The notes: generated by a model from the sequence alone, not told the origin. DNA of 64,000 bases from Vibrio pomeroyi (GCF_024347595.1 NZ_AP025506.1:3410001-3474000); one strand, 5' to 3'. Counted from the stretch's first letter, positions 17,734-29,667 are shown. Numbers and translations: made by a program.

Positions 17734-17903
17734 CCCTATGCCTCATTGCTTGCAGTTCGTTCATTTTACTGGCAATCTAATTTCATACTAGAGTTGTAGC
17801 AGAGAATAATTCAAGCTATTACTTTTAGTAGTTATCAATAAACGGACCCTGCTTAGGCAATTACTTGATCACAAGGTTGTGATCAGATCATGAGGACATG
17901 GTC

Positions 17904-18395
17904 ATGCTAAATAAATTCAAACAAATACAAGAACAATGGGGTGGCTCTAATGAGGTCATCGATCATTGGCTCGAAACTCGACAGTCTCTAATCGTTGAGT
18001 ATTGTAAGCTAGGTGCCTTGCAGCCAGCTAGCAACGGGCAATCAAACGTTGTTGAACTCCCTTCTCCTAAAGAAATAAGCTCATTCTGCGATCATGTTGT
18101 CGATTATATCTCAGAGGGTCATTTTAAGATCTACGATATGGTCATGAAAAAATGGCAAGCAACAGGCTTTAAAACCAATGACGAGATTGATACAACTTAC
18201 GCGAAGATCGTACTTACAACCGAGCCGCTTCTAGAGTTCAATGATAAGTACGTTAAAGTAAATGCAGACGATGAGTTGCCTAACTTCGAAGGAGATATGT
18301 CAAAAGTAGGTGAACTACTCGAAGTACGTTTTGAAGTAGAAGATAATCTTATCCAGCTTATTGCAGACAGTTTAGCGATTCCACCAGGCGCTTAG
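17904..18395 (+). CDS. rsd: Regulator of sigma D (anti-sigma70 factor)
   Basis: Rsd/AlgQ-family protein that binds sigma70 region 4 and helps redirect RNA polymerase in stationary phase. From the second of two nearby ATGs (17904, eight bases after GAGG; the ATG at 17898 is only two bases from it) it is 163 residues beginning MLNKFKQIQEQWGGS. Family landmarks are the N-terminal DHWLETRQSLIVEYCKL, EISSFCDHVVDYISEGHF, and the C-terminal GELLEVRFEVEDNLIQLI. The location beside nudC-hemE and near rpoBC matches the enteric locus. A terminator follows 18 bases after the stop. Confidence 0.93.
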   Translation: MLNKFKQIQEQWGGSNEVIDHWLETRQSLIVEYCKLGALQPASNGQSNVVELPSPKEISSFCDHVVDYISEGHFKIYDMVMKKWQATGFKTNDEIDTTYAKIVLTTEPLLEFNDKYVKVNADDELPNFEGDMSKVGELLEVRFEVEDNLIQLIADSLAIPPGA

Positions 18396-18412
18396 TTAGC
18401 TGAATCCTTAAT

Positions 18413-18437
18413 AAGCTTGCCTCTGTGCAAGCTTTTT
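18413..18437 (+). terminator. Intrinsic terminator after rsd
   Basis: AAGCTTGC / GCAAGCTT stem with a six-base loop and a run of five T residues. From here to 18616 there is no gene or other recognised element. Confidence 0.85.
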
Positions 18438-18616
18438 GTTTTGCCTATAACTCAACCTCTCAACTCTATTAAAGCCTAAGCACCACCAGCAAACTGCTAA
18501 TCCGTCCCCTCGACTCATCCACTATTATCCTCTTTCCATCAATGCTCGTGATTCACCGGCTAGCGTCAGTAAAAACACGCCTAAACTCACATACTAATAA
18601 CCCAAACGCCAGATAC

Positions 18617-18643
18617 AAAAAAGGCACCCGTAGGTGCCTTTTT
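18617..18643 (-). terminator. Terminator of the rplJL-rpoBC operon
   Basis: Symmetric hairpin AAAAAAGGCACC / GGTGCCTTTTT, 29 bases past the rpoC stop, with T runs on both strands. Confidence 0.93.
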
Positions 18644-18671
18644 GTTATCTCTTAGAGACTACTCGTAGAGC

Positions 18672-21600
18672 TTACTCTTCTGAAGAGAAACCAGCATTTA
18701 GAAGTGCTGCTAGATTGTCAGTAGCTTGTTCAGCTGAAGGACCTTCTTGCTCTTCTTCACGCTTAGCTTGACGCTCTTGGTGGTATGCGAAACCAGTACC
18801 AGCTGGAATCAGACGACCAACAATTACGTTCTCTTTCAGACCGCGAAGGTCATCACGCTTACCAGAAACCGCAGCTTCTGTTAGTACGCGAGTCGTTTCT
18901 TGGAACGATGCAGCTGAGATGAATGACTCAGTTGCAAGAGATGCTTTAGTAATACCTAGTAGATCACGTTCGAAACGTACTAGTTCTTTACCTTCAGCTT
19001 CTAGCTTACGGTTAGCAATCTTAACATTGTGGTACTCAACTTGTTCGCCAGGTAGGAACTGAGAGTCACCAGAATGAGTGATTGTACACTTACGTAGCAT
19101 TTGACGAACGATAGTCTCAATGTGCTTATCGTTAATCTTAACGCCTTGTAAGCGGTAAACTTCTTGAACTTCGTTCGCGATGTACTGAGTTACTGCGTGG
19201 ATACCACGTAGACGCAGGATATCGTGTGGAGTTTCAGGACCGTCGGCGATTACATCACCACGTTCAATCTTCTCACCTTCGAACACGTTCAATTGACGAT
19301 GCTTAGGAATCATCTCTTCGTAAGCGTCACCGCCTTCACGAGTGATTACTAGACGACGCTTACCTTTCGTTTCTTTACCGAAAGACACAGTACCTGTGTG
19401 CTCAGCAAGGATCGCAGGCTCTTTAGGCTTACGAGCTTCGAATAGGTCAGCTACGCGTGGTAGACCACCGGTGATATCTTTGTTTCCGCTCGATTTTTGA
19501 GGGATACGAGATAGTGTGTCACCAATGCCAACTTCAGCGCCATCTTCAATGTTTACAATCGCTTTACCAGGTAGGAAGTAATGAGCTGGCATTTCAGTAC
19601 CAGGGATCATTACATCGTTACCTTGCTCGTCAACAAGTTTGATAGCTGGACGCATATCTTTACCTGCTGCTGGACGAGCTGCTGCATCTGTAACTTCAGA
19701 AGAAGAAAGACCAGTTAGATCATCCGTTTGACGAGAAACAGTTACGCCATCGATCATATCAACGAACTGGATGCGACCTGCCACTTCAGTGATGATTGGC
19801 ATAGTGTGCGCTTCCCAGTTAGCTACAACTTCACCAGCTTCCACTGCGTCGTTGTCCGCTTTGCTCAGTACAGAACCGTAAGGAAGTTTGTGCTTCTCTT
19901 TAGTACGACCGAACTCATCAATAATCGTCATCTCAGATGCACGAGAAGTGATAACTAGCTTCTTGTCTTTGTTGATTACGAACTTAGCGTTGTGAAGTTT
20001 CACAGTACCAGTTGTCTTAGCTTGGATGCTGTTCTCTGCTGCTGCAGTAGATGCCGCACCACCGATGTGGAACGTACGCATCGTTAGCTGTGTACCCGGT
20101 TCACCGATAGATTGTGCAGCGATAACACCAACTGCTTCACCTTGGTTCACTAGGTGACCACGTGCTAGGTCACGACCGTAACACTGTGCACAACAACCGA
20201 AGTCTGCATCACAGGTAACAACAGAGCGCACTTTCATGCTATCTACTGAGTTGTCTTCCATGATTTGACACCACTTCTCATCAATCAGAGTATTACGTGG
20301 AATCAGTACATCTTCAGTACCAGGCTTAAGAACGTCTTCAGCTACTACACGACCTAGAGCAAGCTCAGAAAGTGCAACTTTAACGTCACCACCTTCGATG
20401 TGAGGCATCATGTCGATACCTTCGTGCGTGCCACAGTCATGTTCGTGAACTACAACGTCTTGAGCAACGTCTACTAGACGACGAGTTAGGTAACCCGAGT
20501 TTGCTGTTTTCAGTGCTGTATCCGCAAGACCCTTACGAGCACCGTGCGTTGAGATAAAGTACTGAAGGACGTTTAGACCTTCTTTAAAGTTCGCTGTGAT
20601 CGGCGTTTCGATGATTGAACCATCTGGACGCGCCATCAGACCACGCATACCCGCTAGCTGACGAATCTGAGCTGCAGAACCACGTGCGCCCGAGTCGGCC
20701 ATCATGTAGATGCTGTTGAACGATTCTTGCTGTTCTTCTTCACCGTCACGGTTGATAACTGTTTCAGAAGATAGGTTATCCATCATTGCTTTCGCAACGC
20801 GGTCATTCGTAGATGCCCAGATATCGATAACTTTGTTGTAACGCTCACCCGCAGTAACAAGACCAGATTGGAATTGCTCTTGGATTTCACGAACTTCTTC
20901 TTCAGCAGATTCAATTTCATCGTATTTCGCTTGAGGTACAACCATATCGTCGATACCTACAGAAACACCAGAAAGTGCCGCGTATGCAAAACCTGCGTAC
21001 ATGATTTGGTCAGCGAATACTACTGTGTCCTTAAGACCAAGCTTACGGTACGCTTCGTTAAGAAGGGTAGAAATTTGCTTCTTACCTAACTTCTGGTTAA
21101 CGATGCTGTACGGTAGGCCAGCTGGAACGATTTGCCATAGCATTGCACGGCCGACAGTTGTATCAACCATCTTCGTTTCAGTAGTGCTGTTACCATCTTC
21201 GTCTACTACGGTCTCAGTGATACGAACTTTAACGCGAGCGTGTAGCTCAGCAGTCTTAGTACGGTATGCCTTCTCAGCCTCTTCAGGGCCAGCAAGGTAC
21301 ATACCTTCGCCTTTCACGTTGATCTTTTCACGAGTCATGTAGTAAAGACCCAATACAACGTCCTGAGAAGGTACGATGATCGGATCACCTGACGCTGGCG
21401 ACAGAATGTTGTTCGTCGACATCATCAGTGTACGTGCTTCAAGCTGTGCTTCTAGAGTTAGAGGCACGTGTACCGCCATTTGGTCACCATCGAAGTCGGC
21501 GTTGTATGCCGCACACACTAGTGGGTGAAGCTGAATCGCTTTACCTTCGATTAGTACTGGTTCAAACGCTTGGATACCTAGACGGTGAAGTGTAGGTGCA

Positions 21601-22874
21601 CGGTTAAGCAGTACTGGGTGTTCACGGATAACTTCGTCTAGGATATCCCAAACGATAGCTTCTTCGCGCTCTACCATCTTCTTAGCAGCTTTGATTGTCG
21701 TAGCCATGCCACGAGTTTCTAGCTTGCTGTAGATGAACGGCTTAAATAGCTCAAGTGCCATCTTCTTAGGAAGACCACACTGATGTAGACGAAGGTATGG
21801 ACCTACTGTGATTACAGAACGGCCAGAGTAGTCTACACGTTTACCTAGAAGGTTTTGACGGAAACGACCTTGTTTACCCTTGATCATATCAGCAAGAGAT
21901 TTCAGAGGACGCTTGTTCGAACCTGTAATCGCACGACCGCGACGACCGTTATCTAGAAGTGCATCAACAGACTCTTGCAGCATACGCTTTTCGTTACGTA
22001 CGATGATGTCCGGAGCAGCTAGCTCTAGAAGACGCTTCAAACGGTTGTTACGGTTAATAACACGACGGTAAAGGTCGTTCAGATCAGAAGTCGCAAAACG
22101 ACCGCCATCTAGTGGAACTAGAGGACGTAGATCTGGCGGTAGCACTGGAAGTACAGTCAGGATCATCCATTGTGGGTCGTTGCCCGATTGGATGAACGCT
22201 TCAACTAGCTTCAAACGCTTAGTAACTTTTTTACGCTTAGTTTCAGAGTTAGTTGTTTCCAACTCTTCGCGCATTTCTTCCACTTCTTGATGAAGGTCCA
22301 TTGTTGCAAGCAGATCTTTGATCGCTTCAGCACCCATCTTAGCAGTGAATTCGTCACCCCACTCTTCTAGACGATCCAGATACTCTTCTTCAGTAAGCAT
22401 CTGAGATTTTTCTAGATCAGTCATACCTGGTTCAGTTACTACGTACATTTCGAAGTAAAGAACACGTTCGATATCACGTAGAGGGATATCCATTAGTAGA
22501 CCGATACGAGACGGCAGTGATTTTAGGAACCAGATGTGAGCAACTGGAGAAGCTAGCTCGATGTGGCCCATACGGTCACGACGAACTTTAGTCTGTGTAA
22601 CTTCAACGCCACACTTCTCACAGATAACACCACGGTGCTTCAGGCGCTTGTATTTACCACAAAGACATTCGTAGTCTTTAACTGGACCAAAAATACGCGC
22701 ACAGAACAGACCATCACGTTCAGGTTTGAACGTACGATAGTTAATTGTTTCCGGTTTCTTAACTTCACCAAAAGACCATGAACGGATCATGTCTGGTGAA
22801 GATAGACCGATTTTGATTGCATCAAATTCTTCGGTCTTATGCTGTGCTTTTAGAAAGTTTAATAAGTCTTTCAC
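18672..22874 (-). CDS. rpoC: RNA polymerase subunit beta'
   Basis: Largest catalytic subunit of RNA polymerase, 1400 residues (E. coli 1407). It starts with GTG at 22874, preceded by AGGAG at eight bases; GTG is also the enteric start. The N-terminal zinc site is [20 protein letters not shown] (about 70-89). The magnesium-binding catalytic loop is [12 protein letters not shown] (about 458-469). The second zinc cluster includes [15 protein letters not shown], and the trigger-loop area [19 protein letters not shown] is intact. The C-terminus ends in a short acidic tail. It is the last gene of the rplJL-rpoBC operon, 91 bases after rpoB; that gap has a GGAGC/GCTCC hairpin (about 22899-22924). 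Confidence 0.99.
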   Translation of the reverse strand: MKDLLNFLKAQHKTEEFDAIKIGLSSPDMIRSWSFGEVKKPETINYRTFKPERDGLFCARIFGPVKDYECLCGKYKRLKHRGVICEKCGVEVTQTKVRRDRMGHIELASPVAHIWFLKSLPSRIGLLMDIPLRDIERVLYFEMYVVTEPGMTDLEKSQMLTEEEYLDRLEEWGDEFTAKMGAEAIKDLLATMDLHQEVEEMREELETTNSETKRKKVTKRLKLVEAFIQSGNDPQWMILTVLPVLPPDLRPLVPLDGGRFATSDLNDLYRRVINRNNRLKRLLELAAPDIIVRNEKRMLQESVDALLDNGRRGRAITGSNKRPLKSLADMIKGKQGRFRQNLLGKRVDYSGRSVITVGPYLRLHQCGLPKKMALELFKPFIYSKLETRGMATTIKAAKKMVEREEAIVWDILDEVIREHPVLLNRAPTLHRLGIQAFEPVLIEGKAIQLHPLVCAAYNADFDGDQMAVHVPLTLEAQLEARTLMMSTNNILSPASGDPIIVPSQDVVLGLYYMTREKINVKGEGMYLAGPEEAEKAYRTKTAELHARVKVRITETVVDEDGNSTTETKMVDTTVGRAMLWQIVPAGLPYSIVNQKLGKKQISTLLNEAYRKLGLKDTVVFADQIMYAGFAYAALSGVSVGIDDMVVPQAKYDEIESAEEEVREIQEQFQSGLVTAGERYNKVIDIWASTNDRVAKAMMDNLSSETVINRDGEEEQQESFNSIYMMADSGARGSAAQIRQLAGMRGLMARPDGSIIETPITANFKEGLNVLQYFISTHGARKGLADTALKTANSGYLTRRLVDVAQDVVVHEHDCGTHEGIDMMPHIEGGDVKVALSELALGRVVAEDVLKPGTEDVLIPRNTLIDEKWCQIMEDNSVDSMKVRSVVTCDADFGCCAQCYGRDLARGHLVNQGEAVGVIAAQSIGEPGTQLTMRTFHIGGAASTAAAENSIQAKTTGTVKLHNAKFVINKDKKLVITSRASEMTIIDEFGRTKEKHKLPYGSVLSKADNDAVEAGEVVANWEAHTMPIITEVAGRIQFVDMIDGVTVSRQTDDLTGLSSSEVTDAAARPAAGKDMRPAIKLVDEQGNDVMIPGTEMPAHYFLPGKAIVNIEDGAEVGIGDTLSRIPQKSSGNKDITGGLPRVADLFEARKPKEPAILAEHTGTVSFGKETKGKRRLVITREGGDAYEEMIPKHRQLNVFEGEKIERGDVIADGPETPHDILRLRGIHAVTQYIANEVQEVYRLQGVKINDKHIETIVRQMLRKCTITHSGDSQFLPGEQVEYHNVKIANRKLEAEGKELVRFERDLLGITKASLATESFISAASFQETTRVLTEAAVSGKRDDLRGLKENVIVGRLIPAGTGFAYHQERQAKREEEQEGPSAEQATDNLAALLNAGFSSEE

Positions 22875-22965
22875 ATTCAGCTCCTGTAAGGAGTTAAAGG
22901 AGCTCGCTACTGCAGCGGGCTCCCTTTTACCAAATAATCCTATCTTCTTTTAAAAAGAGGAGGGA

Positions 22966-25900
22966 TTACTCTTCGTCTTCTAGCTCGATGTTGATACCTA
23001 GCGAGCGAATCTCTTTCAACAGTACGTTGAACGACTCAGGCATACCAGGTTCCATGCTATGGTTACCGTCTACGATGTTCTTATACATCTTAGTACGGCC
23101 GTTAACGTCATCCGACTTAACTGTTAGCATTTCTTGTAGAGTATATGCAGCACCGTATGCTTCTAGTGCCCATACTTCCATCTCACCGAAACGCTGACCA
23201 CCGAACTGAGCTTTACCACCAAGTGGTTGCTGAGTTACTAGGCTGTAAGAACCAGTAGAACGAGCGTGCATCTTGTCATCAACCAAGTGGTTCAGTTTCA
23301 GCATGTACATGTAACCTACAGTTACAGGACGCTCAAACGAATCACCAGTACGACCATCAAACAGTTTAAGCTGACCAGATTCTGGCAGATCACCCAGTTT
23401 AAGTAGTTCTTTGATTAATGTCTCAGAAGCACCGTCGAACACAGGAGTAGCAATCGGTAGACCGCCACGTAGGTTCTTGATCAGTGTACGAACTTGATCA
23501 TCAGACAGTTCAGCAATATCAACTTTCTGACGAGTATCACCAAGATCATAAACCTTCTGTAGGAACTCACGGAACTTATGCAGTTCTTGTTGTTCCTTAA
23601 CCATTTGGTTGATCTTGTCACCGATACCTTTAGCAGCCAAACCTAAGTGAACTTCTAGGATCTGACCGATGTTCATACGCGATGGTACACCCAGCGGGTT
23701 AAGTACGATGTCTACAGGTTGACCTTTCTCATCGTATGGCATGTCTTCAACAGGGTTAATCTTAGAGATTACACCTTTGTTACCGTGACGACCGGCCATC
23801 TTATCACCAGGCTGGATACGACGTTTAACCGCTAGGTAAACTTTAACAATCTTAAGAACGCCAGGCGCTAGATCATCACCTTGAGTGATTTTACGACGCT
23901 TAGTTTCAAACTTCTTATCGAAGTCTGCTTTTAGCTCATCCCACTGCTCAGCAAGTTGCTCAAGCTGTGTTTGTAGCGCATCGTCTTCTAGAACTTGCTC
24001 TAGCCATTGCTTACGACCGATAGTATCAAGCTTAGCTTCAGAGTAACCACCAGACAGAAGTACAGCTTTAACACGGTTAAGAAGGCCACCCTCAAGAATT
24101 TGGAACTCTTCAGTTAGGTCTTTCTTAGCTTCTTTAAGCTGCATCTGTTCGATTTCAAGTGCACGCTTGTCTTTCTCTACGCCATCGCGAGTGAAGACTT
24201 GTACATCGATGATAGTACCCGAAACAGAGTTTGGTACACGTAGAGAAGTATCTTTAACATCAGATGCTTTCTCACCGAAGATAGCACGTAGTAGCTTCTC
24301 TTCAGGAGTCAGTTGAGTTTCACCTTTAGGTGTTACTTTACCAACTAGGATGTCGCCACCCTTAACTTCAGCACCAATGTAAACGATACCTGACTCGTCT
24401 AGTTTAGACAGAGCAGACTCACCTACGTTTGGAATATCAGCTGTGATCTCTTCAGAGCCCAGCTTAGTATCACGAGCCACACAAGATAGTTCTTGAATGT
24501 GGATAGTCGTGAAACGGTCTTCTTGAACTACGCGCTCAGATACTAAGATCGAGTCTTCGAAGTTGTAACCGTTCCAAGGCATGAACGCGATACGCATGTT
24601 TTGACCAAGAGCTAGTTCACCAAGGTCTGTTGAAGGACCGTCAGCAAGAACGTCGCCGCGTGCAACTGGTTCGCCAGGAAGTACAGTTGGACGTTGGTTG
24701 ATACATGTGTTTTGGTTCGAACGCGTGTACTTAGTTAGGTTGTAGATATCGATACCAGCTTCGCCAGGTACCAACTCATCTTCGTTAACCTTAACTACGA
24801 TACGAGAAGCGTCTACAGACTGAACTTGACCACCACGTTTAGCAACCGCTGTAACACCAGAGTCAACTGCGATGTTACGTTCAATACCAGTACCTACTAG
24901 AGGCTTATCAGCCTTAAGTGTTGGTACAGCTTGACGTTGCATGTTCGCACCCATCAATGCACGGTTCGCATCATCGTGTTCTAGGAACGGGATAAGCGAA
25001 GCAGCGATAGATACTACTTGGTTTGTCGCAACGTCCATGTAGTCAACGTGATCACGAGGGTGAAGACCAGATTCACCTTTTTGACGAGCTGTGATTAGCT
25101 CATCTGCAAACGTACCTTCTTCTGTAAGAACAGTGTTTGCCTGCGCGATTACGAATTGACCTTCCTGGATTGCAGACAGGTAATCAACTTCTTCTGTTAC
25201 TACACCATCTACTACGCGACGGTACGGAGTTTCTAGGAAACCGTAATCGTTACAACGTGCAAACGCAGATAGCGAGTTAATTAGGCCGATGTTTGGACCT
25301 TCAGGCGTTTCGATCGGACATAGACGACCGTAGTGAGTTACGTGAACGTCACGTACTTCGAAGCCTGCGCGCTCACGAGTAAGACCACCAGGACCTAAAG
25401 CAGAGATACGACGCTTGTGCGTAACTTCTGACAATGGGTTGTTTTGGTCCATGAACTGTGAAAGCTGTGAAGAGCCAAAGAATTCTTTAACTGCAGCAGA
25501 GATCGGCTTAGCGTTGATAAGATCTTGAGGCATGATTGCATCAAGGTCACCAAGGCTTAGGCGCTCTTTAACGGCACGTTCTACACGAACTAGACCAACA
25601 CGGAATTGGTTTTCTGCCATTTCACCTACAGAACGGATACGACGGTTGCCAAGGTGGTCGATATCGTCCACTTCACCAATACCGTTACGGATACCAATCA
25701 GTTTCTTCATCACTTCGATGATATCTGATTCATCCAGAGTACCGCGCTCTTCTTCTTCTTCACGCTCGATAGAGCTGTTGAACTTCATACGGCCTACAGT
25801 TGATAGGTCGTAACGTTCTTCAGAGAAGAATAGGCTTTCGAATAGAGATTCTGCAGCTTCTTTCGTTGGTGGCTCGCCAGGACGCATCATGCGGTAGATT

Positions 25901-26994
25901 TCTACCAATGCAGAGATGCGATCTACTGTGCTATCTGCACGTAGAGTGTCTGACATGAATGGACCGTGATCTAGGTCATTCGTGAACAGAGTTTGTAGAG
26001 CCTTGTGGCCTGCTTGAGACAGGTTAGCAAGTGCTTCTAGGCTAATCTCTTGGTTCGCGCCAACGATGATCTCGCCAGTTGCTTCGTTGATGTAATCTTT
26101 AGATGCAACTTTACCAACGATGTACTCTACTGGTACTTCGATGTGCTCAACGCCATCTTTTTCAAGTTGACGGATATGGCGAGCAGTAACACGACGACCA
26201 GTCTCAACGTAAGTTTTGCCGTTTGCTTCGATGTCGAATGACGCAGTTTCACCACGTAGACGATCAGGAACCAACTCCATAAGAAGAGTTTGGTCTTTAA
26301 CTTCGAAGTTCACTTTGTCGAAGAACAGATCAAGGATCTCTTCAGTCGACTTACCAAGTGCACGAAGAATAATCGATGCTGGTAGCTTACGACGACGGTC
26401 GATACGTACGAATAAATTATCCTTAGGATCGAACTCAAAGTCTAACCATGAGCCACGGTAAGGAATTACACGTGCGTTATAAAGAACTTTACCTGATGAG
26501 TGGGTCTTACCCTTATCACTGTCGAAGAACACGCCTGGGCTTCGGTGCAGCTGGGATACGATAACCCTCTCGGTACCATTAATTACGAAAGTACCATTGT
26601 CTGTCATAAGCGGAATTTCGCCCATGTAGACTTCTTGTTCTTTAATGTCTTTTACAGTACCTGCTGGTGCATCTCGATCAAAGATAACTAGACGTAGTTT
26701 TACGCGTAGTGGCTTTGAGTAAGTAACACCGCGGATTTGACATTCTTTAACGTCAAAAACTGGCTCACCAAGACGGTAGCTAACGTATTGCAGCTCAGAA
26801 TTGCCGTTGTAGCTCTGAATTGGAAATACAGAACGGAAAGCAGCTTCAAGACCGTATTGACCTTCTGGATCCTGTTCGATGAATTTGTCGAAAGAATCAA
26901 GCTGGATCGATAACAGGTATGGAATGTCCAAAACTTGTGGACGAGTACCAAAATCCTTACGGATGCGCTTTTTCTCGGTATAAGAGTAAACCAT
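22966..26994 (-). CDS. rpoB: RNA polymerase subunit beta
   Basis: Beta subunit of RNA polymerase. From the methionine of [16 protein letters not shown] (26994) it is 1342 residues, identical in length to E. coli; the open frame runs 31 codons further upstream (27087) into the attenuator leader and is rejected as coding there. The rifampicin region [23 protein letters not shown] then ISALGPGG has the sensitive-type residues (Ser, Gln, Asp, His, Ser). A position in the next cluster reads [10 protein letters not shown], where E. coli has DVHPTHYGRV; I take this as lineage variation. The active-site segments [13 protein letters not shown] and [15 protein letters not shown] are intact. Confidence 0.99.
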   Translation of the reverse strand: MVYSYTEKKRIRKDFGTRPQVLDIPYLLSIQLDSFDKFIEQDPEGQYGLEAAFRSVFPIQSYNGNSELQYVSYRLGEPVFDVKECQIRGVTYSKPLRVKLRLVIFDRDAPAGTVKDIKEQEVYMGEIPLMTDNGTFVINGTERVIVSQLHRSPGVFFDSDKGKTHSSGKVLYNARVIPYRGSWLDFEFDPKDNLFVRIDRRRKLPASIILRALGKSTEEILDLFFDKVNFEVKDQTLLMELVPDRLRGETASFDIEANGKTYVETGRRVTARHIRQLEKDGVEHIEVPVEYIVGKVASKDYINEATGEIIVGANQEISLEALANLSQAGHKALQTLFTNDLDHGPFMSDTLRADSTVDRISALVEIYRMMRPGEPPTKEAAESLFESLFFSEERYDLSTVGRMKFNSSIEREEEEERGTLDESDIIEVMKKLIGIRNGIGEVDDIDHLGNRRIRSVGEMAENQFRVGLVRVERAVKERLSLGDLDAIMPQDLINAKPISAAVKEFFGSSQLSQFMDQNNPLSEVTHKRRISALGPGGLTRERAGFEVRDVHVTHYGRLCPIETPEGPNIGLINSLSAFARCNDYGFLETPYRRVVDGVVTEEVDYLSAIQEGQFVIAQANTVLTEEGTFADELITARQKGESGLHPRDHVDYMDVATNQVVSIAASLIPFLEHDDANRALMGANMQRQAVPTLKADKPLVGTGIERNIAVDSGVTAVAKRGGQVQSVDASRIVVKVNEDELVPGEAGIDIYNLTKYTRSNQNTCINQRPTVLPGEPVARGDVLADGPSTDLGELALGQNMRIAFMPWNGYNFEDSILVSERVVQEDRFTTIHIQELSCVARDTKLGSEEITADIPNVGESALSKLDESGIVYIGAEVKGGDILVGKVTPKGETQLTPEEKLLRAIFGEKASDVKDTSLRVPNSVSGTIIDVQVFTRDGVEKDKRALEIEQMQLKEAKKDLTEEFQILEGGLLNRVKAVLLSGGYSEAKLDTIGRKQWLEQVLEDDALQTQLEQLAEQWDELKADFDKKFETKRRKITQGDDLAPGVLKIVKVYLAVKRRIQPGDKMAGRHGNKGVISKINPVEDMPYDEKGQPVDIVLNPLGVPSRMNIGQILEVHLGLAAKGIGDKINQMVKEQQELHKFREFLQKVYDLGDTRQKVDIAELSDDQVRTLIKNLRGGLPIATPVFDGASETLIKELLKLGDLPESGQLKLFDGRTGDSFERPVTVGYMYMLKLNHLVDDKMHARSTGSYSLVTQQPLGGKAQFGGQRFGEMEVWALEAYGAAYTLQEMLTVKSDDVNGRTKMYKNIVDGNHSMEPGMPESFNVLLKEIRSLGINIELEDEE

Positions 26995-27166
26995 GGGGTT
27001 CCTCAGCTCGCTGATAAGTGACCCAAACCACCCAAAACACTCTTCAGAGGGGGTGGTGACAAACAGCTGTTTAGTGGTAGTGAACAATCATTTCGAAAAA
27101 ATGACTGTTTTTTTGCTCGGATTATGACGGTTAAACAGCGGAAATTTCGTCATAGCCCTACAGCGC

Positions 27167-27197
27167 AAAAAGGCCGGTGGTTAATAAACCACCAGCC
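27167..27197 (-). terminator. Attenuator between rplL and rpoB
   Basis: On the minus strand a stem GGCTGGTGGTT / AACCACCGGCC with a four-base loop is followed by five T residues, 33 bases after the rplL stop. E. coli has a partial terminator at this place that lowers rpoBC relative to rplJL expression; the same role is inferred here. Confidence 0.85.
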
Positions 27198-27229
27198 ATT
27201 AGCCTTGCGGCTATGAAATTAAGTAATAA

Positions 27230-27598
27230 TTACTTGATTTCAACAGAAGCGCCAGCTTCTTCTAGCTGTGCTTTAAGAGCTTCAGCTTCAGCTTTGTCAA
27301 CGCCTTCTTTAAGCGCTGCAGGAGCTGAGTCTACAAGACCTTTAGCTTCTTTAAGACCTAGGCCAGTTGCGCCACGTACAGCTTTGATAACTTGTACTTT
27401 GTTAGCGCCAGCAGCAGTTAGGATTACGTCGAATTCAGTTTGCTCAGCAGCAGCGTCGCCGCCAGCTGCGCCGCCAGCTACAACTGCAGCTGCAGCTGAA
27501 ACGCCGAATTTCTCTTCCATAGCTTCGATAAGCTCAACAACTTGCATTACAGACATTTCTGCAACTGCGTCTAGGATTTGCTCGTTAGTAATAGACAT
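27230..27598 (-). CDS. rplL: 50S ribosomal protein L7/L12
   Basis: Stalk protein that recruits translational GTPases, present as dimers bound to L10. It is 122 residues: N-terminal dimerisation helices (1-35), an Ala/Gly-rich hinge (about 36-52), and the conserved C-terminal domain with [15 protein letters not shown]. Lies 57 bases after rplJ, in the order rplJ-rplL-rpoB-rpoC. Confidence 0.98.
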   Translation of the reverse strand: MSITNEQILDAVAEMSVMQVVELIEAMEEKFGVSAAAAVVAGGAAGGDAAAEQTEFDVILTAAGANKVQVIKAVRGATGLGLKEAKGLVDSAPAALKEGVDKAEAEALKAQLEEAGASVEIK

Positions 27599-27655
27599 AA
27601 CAATTCTCTTTTAAGTCAACAATAAGTTTAATTTGCAACCAGTGAAAAGCAAGGC

Positions 27656-28150
27656 TTAAGCCGCTGCTTCTTCTTTTTGGTCACGTAGTGCAGCGATAGT
27701 ACGAACCAGCTTGCCAGCAGAAGCTTCTTTCATGCACATCATTAGGCGTGCGATAGCTTCGTCGTAAGTTGGTAGTGTCGCTAGTACTTCAGCATCAGTA
27801 ACTGCGCCTTCAAATGCAGCAGCTTTGATCTCGAAATCTTTGTTCTCTTTAGCGAAGTCTTTGAAAAGACGCGCTGCAGCACCTGGGTGCTCGTTAGAGA
27901 ACGCGATCAGAGTTGGACCAGTGAAAGTGTCTACTAGACACTCGTAGTCTGTACCCTGAACCGCACGGCGTGCTAGTGTGTTACGAACAACTTTCATGTA
28001 AACACCCGCTTCGCGAGCTTGTTTACGTAGAGAAGTCATTGCGCCAACTTCAACGCCACGAGAATCAGCTACAACTGCAGAAAGTGCACCACTGGCAGCT
28101 TCGTTGACTTCAGCAACAATTGCTTTTTTGTCTTGAAGATTTAAAGCCAT
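27656..28150 (-). CDS. rplJ: 50S ribosomal protein L10
   Basis: Base of the ribosomal stalk; binds 23S rRNA beside L11 and carries the L7/L12 dimers on its C-terminal helix. It is 164 residues beginning [15 protein letters not shown], as in E. coli. Contains [10 protein letters not shown] and [11 protein letters not shown]. In enterics the L10/L12 complex represses its own mRNA through the leader, and the 210-base leader before this gene is suited to that. Confidence 0.98.
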   Translation of the reverse strand: MALNLQDKKAIVAEVNEAASGALSAVVADSRGVEVGAMTSLRKQAREAGVYMKVVRNTLARRAVQGTDYECLVDTFTGPTLIAFSNEHPGAAARLFKDFAKENKDFEIKAAAFEGAVTDAEVLATLPTYDEAIARLMMCMKEASAGKLVRTIAALRDQKEEAAA

Positions 28151-28360
28151 TTGGATTAACCTCTGGTTGTGATTACAGCACCCAATACAAAATGTATTGA
28201 GCGTTTACGATGTTATTTAAAAATGAATAAATCCACTTCAAACCACAACATCGCCTACGTAGGTTTTATTAAGCTATCAATAATCTAATGAAAATCGACA
28301 GCGCCTACGGTCTTGGGATAGATGATTTCAAATTGCTTTAAAACCACCCAACCACAAATA
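28151..28360 (-). promoter_or_regulatory. rplJ leader, probable L10(L12)4 autoregulatory mRNA region
   Basis: A 210-base untranslated stretch between the predicted rplJ promoter and the rplJ start, with several complementary segments (for example CCTACGTAGG near 28256-28265 and the CAATACA/TGTATTG pair next to the start). Position and length match the known L10 leader; I did not fold it in full. Confidence 0.6.
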
Positions 28361-28399
28361 TTAGGCGCAGAAGTATACACTAAATCTGCGCCTAAGCAA
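28361..28399 (-). promoter_or_regulatory. rplJ promoter with its -10 inside an inverted repeat
   Basis: On the minus strand: -35 TTGCTT (28394-28399, directly after the rplA stop codon), 16-base spacer, -10 TATACT (28372-28377). A perfect 11-base inverted repeat, TTAGGCGCAGA / TCTGCGCCTAA (28361-28371 and 28385-28395), surrounds the -10, so the GC-rich discriminator TCTGCGCC is complementary to the spacer. There is no T run after the repeat, so it is not a good terminator. Confidence 0.72.
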
Positions 28400-28400
28400 A

Positions 28401-29105
28401 TTAGTTTGCTTGAGTATCAAGACTAGCTTGATCAACAGCAACACCAGCACCCATCGTAGTAGAGATGCTTACTTTCTTCAGGTAAGTACCCTTAGCTGAA
28501 GAAGGCTTAGCTTTCTTAAGAGCAACTAGAAGTGCTTCTAGGTTCTCTTGAAGCTGGTTAGCTTCGAAAGATGCTTTACCGATAGTAGTGTGGATGATGC
28601 CGTTCTTGTCGTTACGGTAACGAACCTGACCAGCTTTAGCGTTCTTAACCGCTTCAGCAACGTTAGGAGTTACAGTACCAACTTTAGGGTTTGGCATAAG
28701 GCCGCGTGGACCTAGGATTGTACCTAGTTGACCAACAACACGCATTGCATCTGGAGAAGCAACAACTACGTCGAAGTTCATTTCGCCTTTTTTCACTTGC
28801 TCAGCAAGATCTTCCATACCAACGATATCTGCGCCAGCAGCTTTAGCAGCTTCTGCGTTTGCACCTTGAGTGAAAACAGCAACGCGGATGTCACGGCCAG
28901 TACCGTGAGGTAGCACAGTTGCGCCACGAACGTTTTGGTCAGATTTACGAGCATCGATGCCTAGGTTAACAGCAACGTCTACAGACTCAACGAATTTAGC
29001 AGTCGCTAGTTCTTTAAGAAGAGCAACAGCTTCGTTGATTTCGTATTCTTTAGTTGAGTCAACTTTGTCGCGGATTACGCGCATACGCTTAGTAAGTTTT
29101 GCCAT
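28401..29105 (-). CDS. rplA: 50S ribosomal protein L1
   Basis: L1-stalk protein that binds 23S rRNA and helps move deacylated tRNA; in E. coli it also represses the rplKA mRNA. It is 234 residues, the E. coli length. The C-terminal signature region [19 protein letters not shown] and the [11 protein letters not shown] and [15 protein letters not shown] segments are clear. Four bases separate it from rplK, so the two are translated as a coupled pair. Confidence 0.98.
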   Translation of the reverse strand: MAKLTKRMRVIRDKVDSTKEYEINEAVALLKELATAKFVESVDVAVNLGIDARKSDQNVRGATVLPHGTGRDIRVAVFTQGANAEAAKAAGADIVGMEDLAEQVKKGEMNFDVVVASPDAMRVVGQLGTILGPRGLMPNPKVGTVTPNVAEAVKNAKAGQVRYRNDKNGIIHTTIGKASFEANQLQENLEALLVALKKAKPSSAKGTYLKKVSISTTMGAGVAVDQASLDTQAN

Positions 29106-29109
29106 GATC

Positions 29110-29538
29110 TTATCCCTCTACCACTAGGCCCATTGAACGAGCAGTACCAGCAATAGAACGCTTCATTGCTTCGATGTCAGCACCAGTCATATCAGCAGCT
29201 TTAGTTTCTGCGATTTCCTGAACTTGAGCGTCAGTAACAGTACCAACTTTCTCAGTGTTTGGACGACCAGAACCAGACTTAACGCCAGCAGCTTTCTTAA
29301 GAAGAACAGCAGCAGGTGGAGTCTTAGTTACGAACGTGAAAGAACGGTCGTTGTAAACAGTAATAACTACTGGAGTAGGTAGACCTTTCTCAACAGATTC
29401 TGTTTTTGCGTTGAACGCTTTACAGAATTCCATGATGTTCACGCCGTGTTGACCTAGAGCAGGACCAACCGGTGGACTTGGGTTTGCCATACCAGCTGCA
29501 ACTTGCAGTTTGATATAAGCTTCAACTTTCTTAGCCAT
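29110..29538 (-). CDS. rplK: 50S ribosomal protein L11
   Basis: Part of the GTPase-associated centre, needed for RelA activation, and the methylation substrate of PrmA (4215-5102). The start at 29538 ([13 protein letters not shown]) gives 142 residues as in E. coli; the open frame extends 20 codons upstream (29598) into the leader without family support. Signatures: [36 protein letters not shown], and the C-terminal [20 protein letters not shown] end. Confidence 0.98.
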   Translation of the reverse strand: MAKKVEAYIKLQVAAGMANPSPPVGPALGQHGVNIMEFCKAFNAKTESVEKGLPTPVVITVYNDRSFTFVTKTPPAAVLLKKAAGVKSGSGRPNTEKVGTVTDAQVQEIAETKAADMTGADIEAMKRSIAGTARSMGLVVEG

Positions 29539-29625
29539 GATATTTCCTAATATTTGGGTACATGCGCCAGCCGTAAGGCGAGCTCCCCATAATTTCAATT
29601 AACTCTTTTTTACTTCCATAGAAGC

Positions 29626-29667
29626 AAAAAGGCGCGAAATTATAATCATAATTCGCGCCTTTAACAA
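29626..29667 (-). promoter_or_regulatory. Composite element: secE-nusG terminator overlapping the rplKA promoter
   Basis: On the minus strand a near-perfect inverted repeat (about 15 bp, arms beginning AAAGGCGCGAATTAT with one bulge) is followed by five T residues, a standard terminator for secE-nusG. The same bases hold a strong promoter: -35 TTGTTA (29662-29667), 17-base spacer, -10 TATAAT (29639-29644), discriminator TTCGCGCC. The -10 lies in the loop/3' arm of the terminator hairpin, and the predicted start falls in its 3' arm. This is about 100 bases before rplK, where the rplK promoter is expected. Confidence 0.8.

Noticed and set aside
25300-25450. RpoB change from DVHPTHYGRV (E. coli) to [10 protein letters not shown] near the rifampicin region as a resistance mutation
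   Set aside because: From memory other marine gammaproteobacteria carry the same residues, and the main rifampicin cluster is of the sensitive type; likely lineage variation.
26995-27087. N-terminal extension of rpoB (31 codons)
   Set aside because: The family starts at MVYSYTEKK and the extension falls in the rplL-rpoB leader; length from 26994 equals the E. coli protein.
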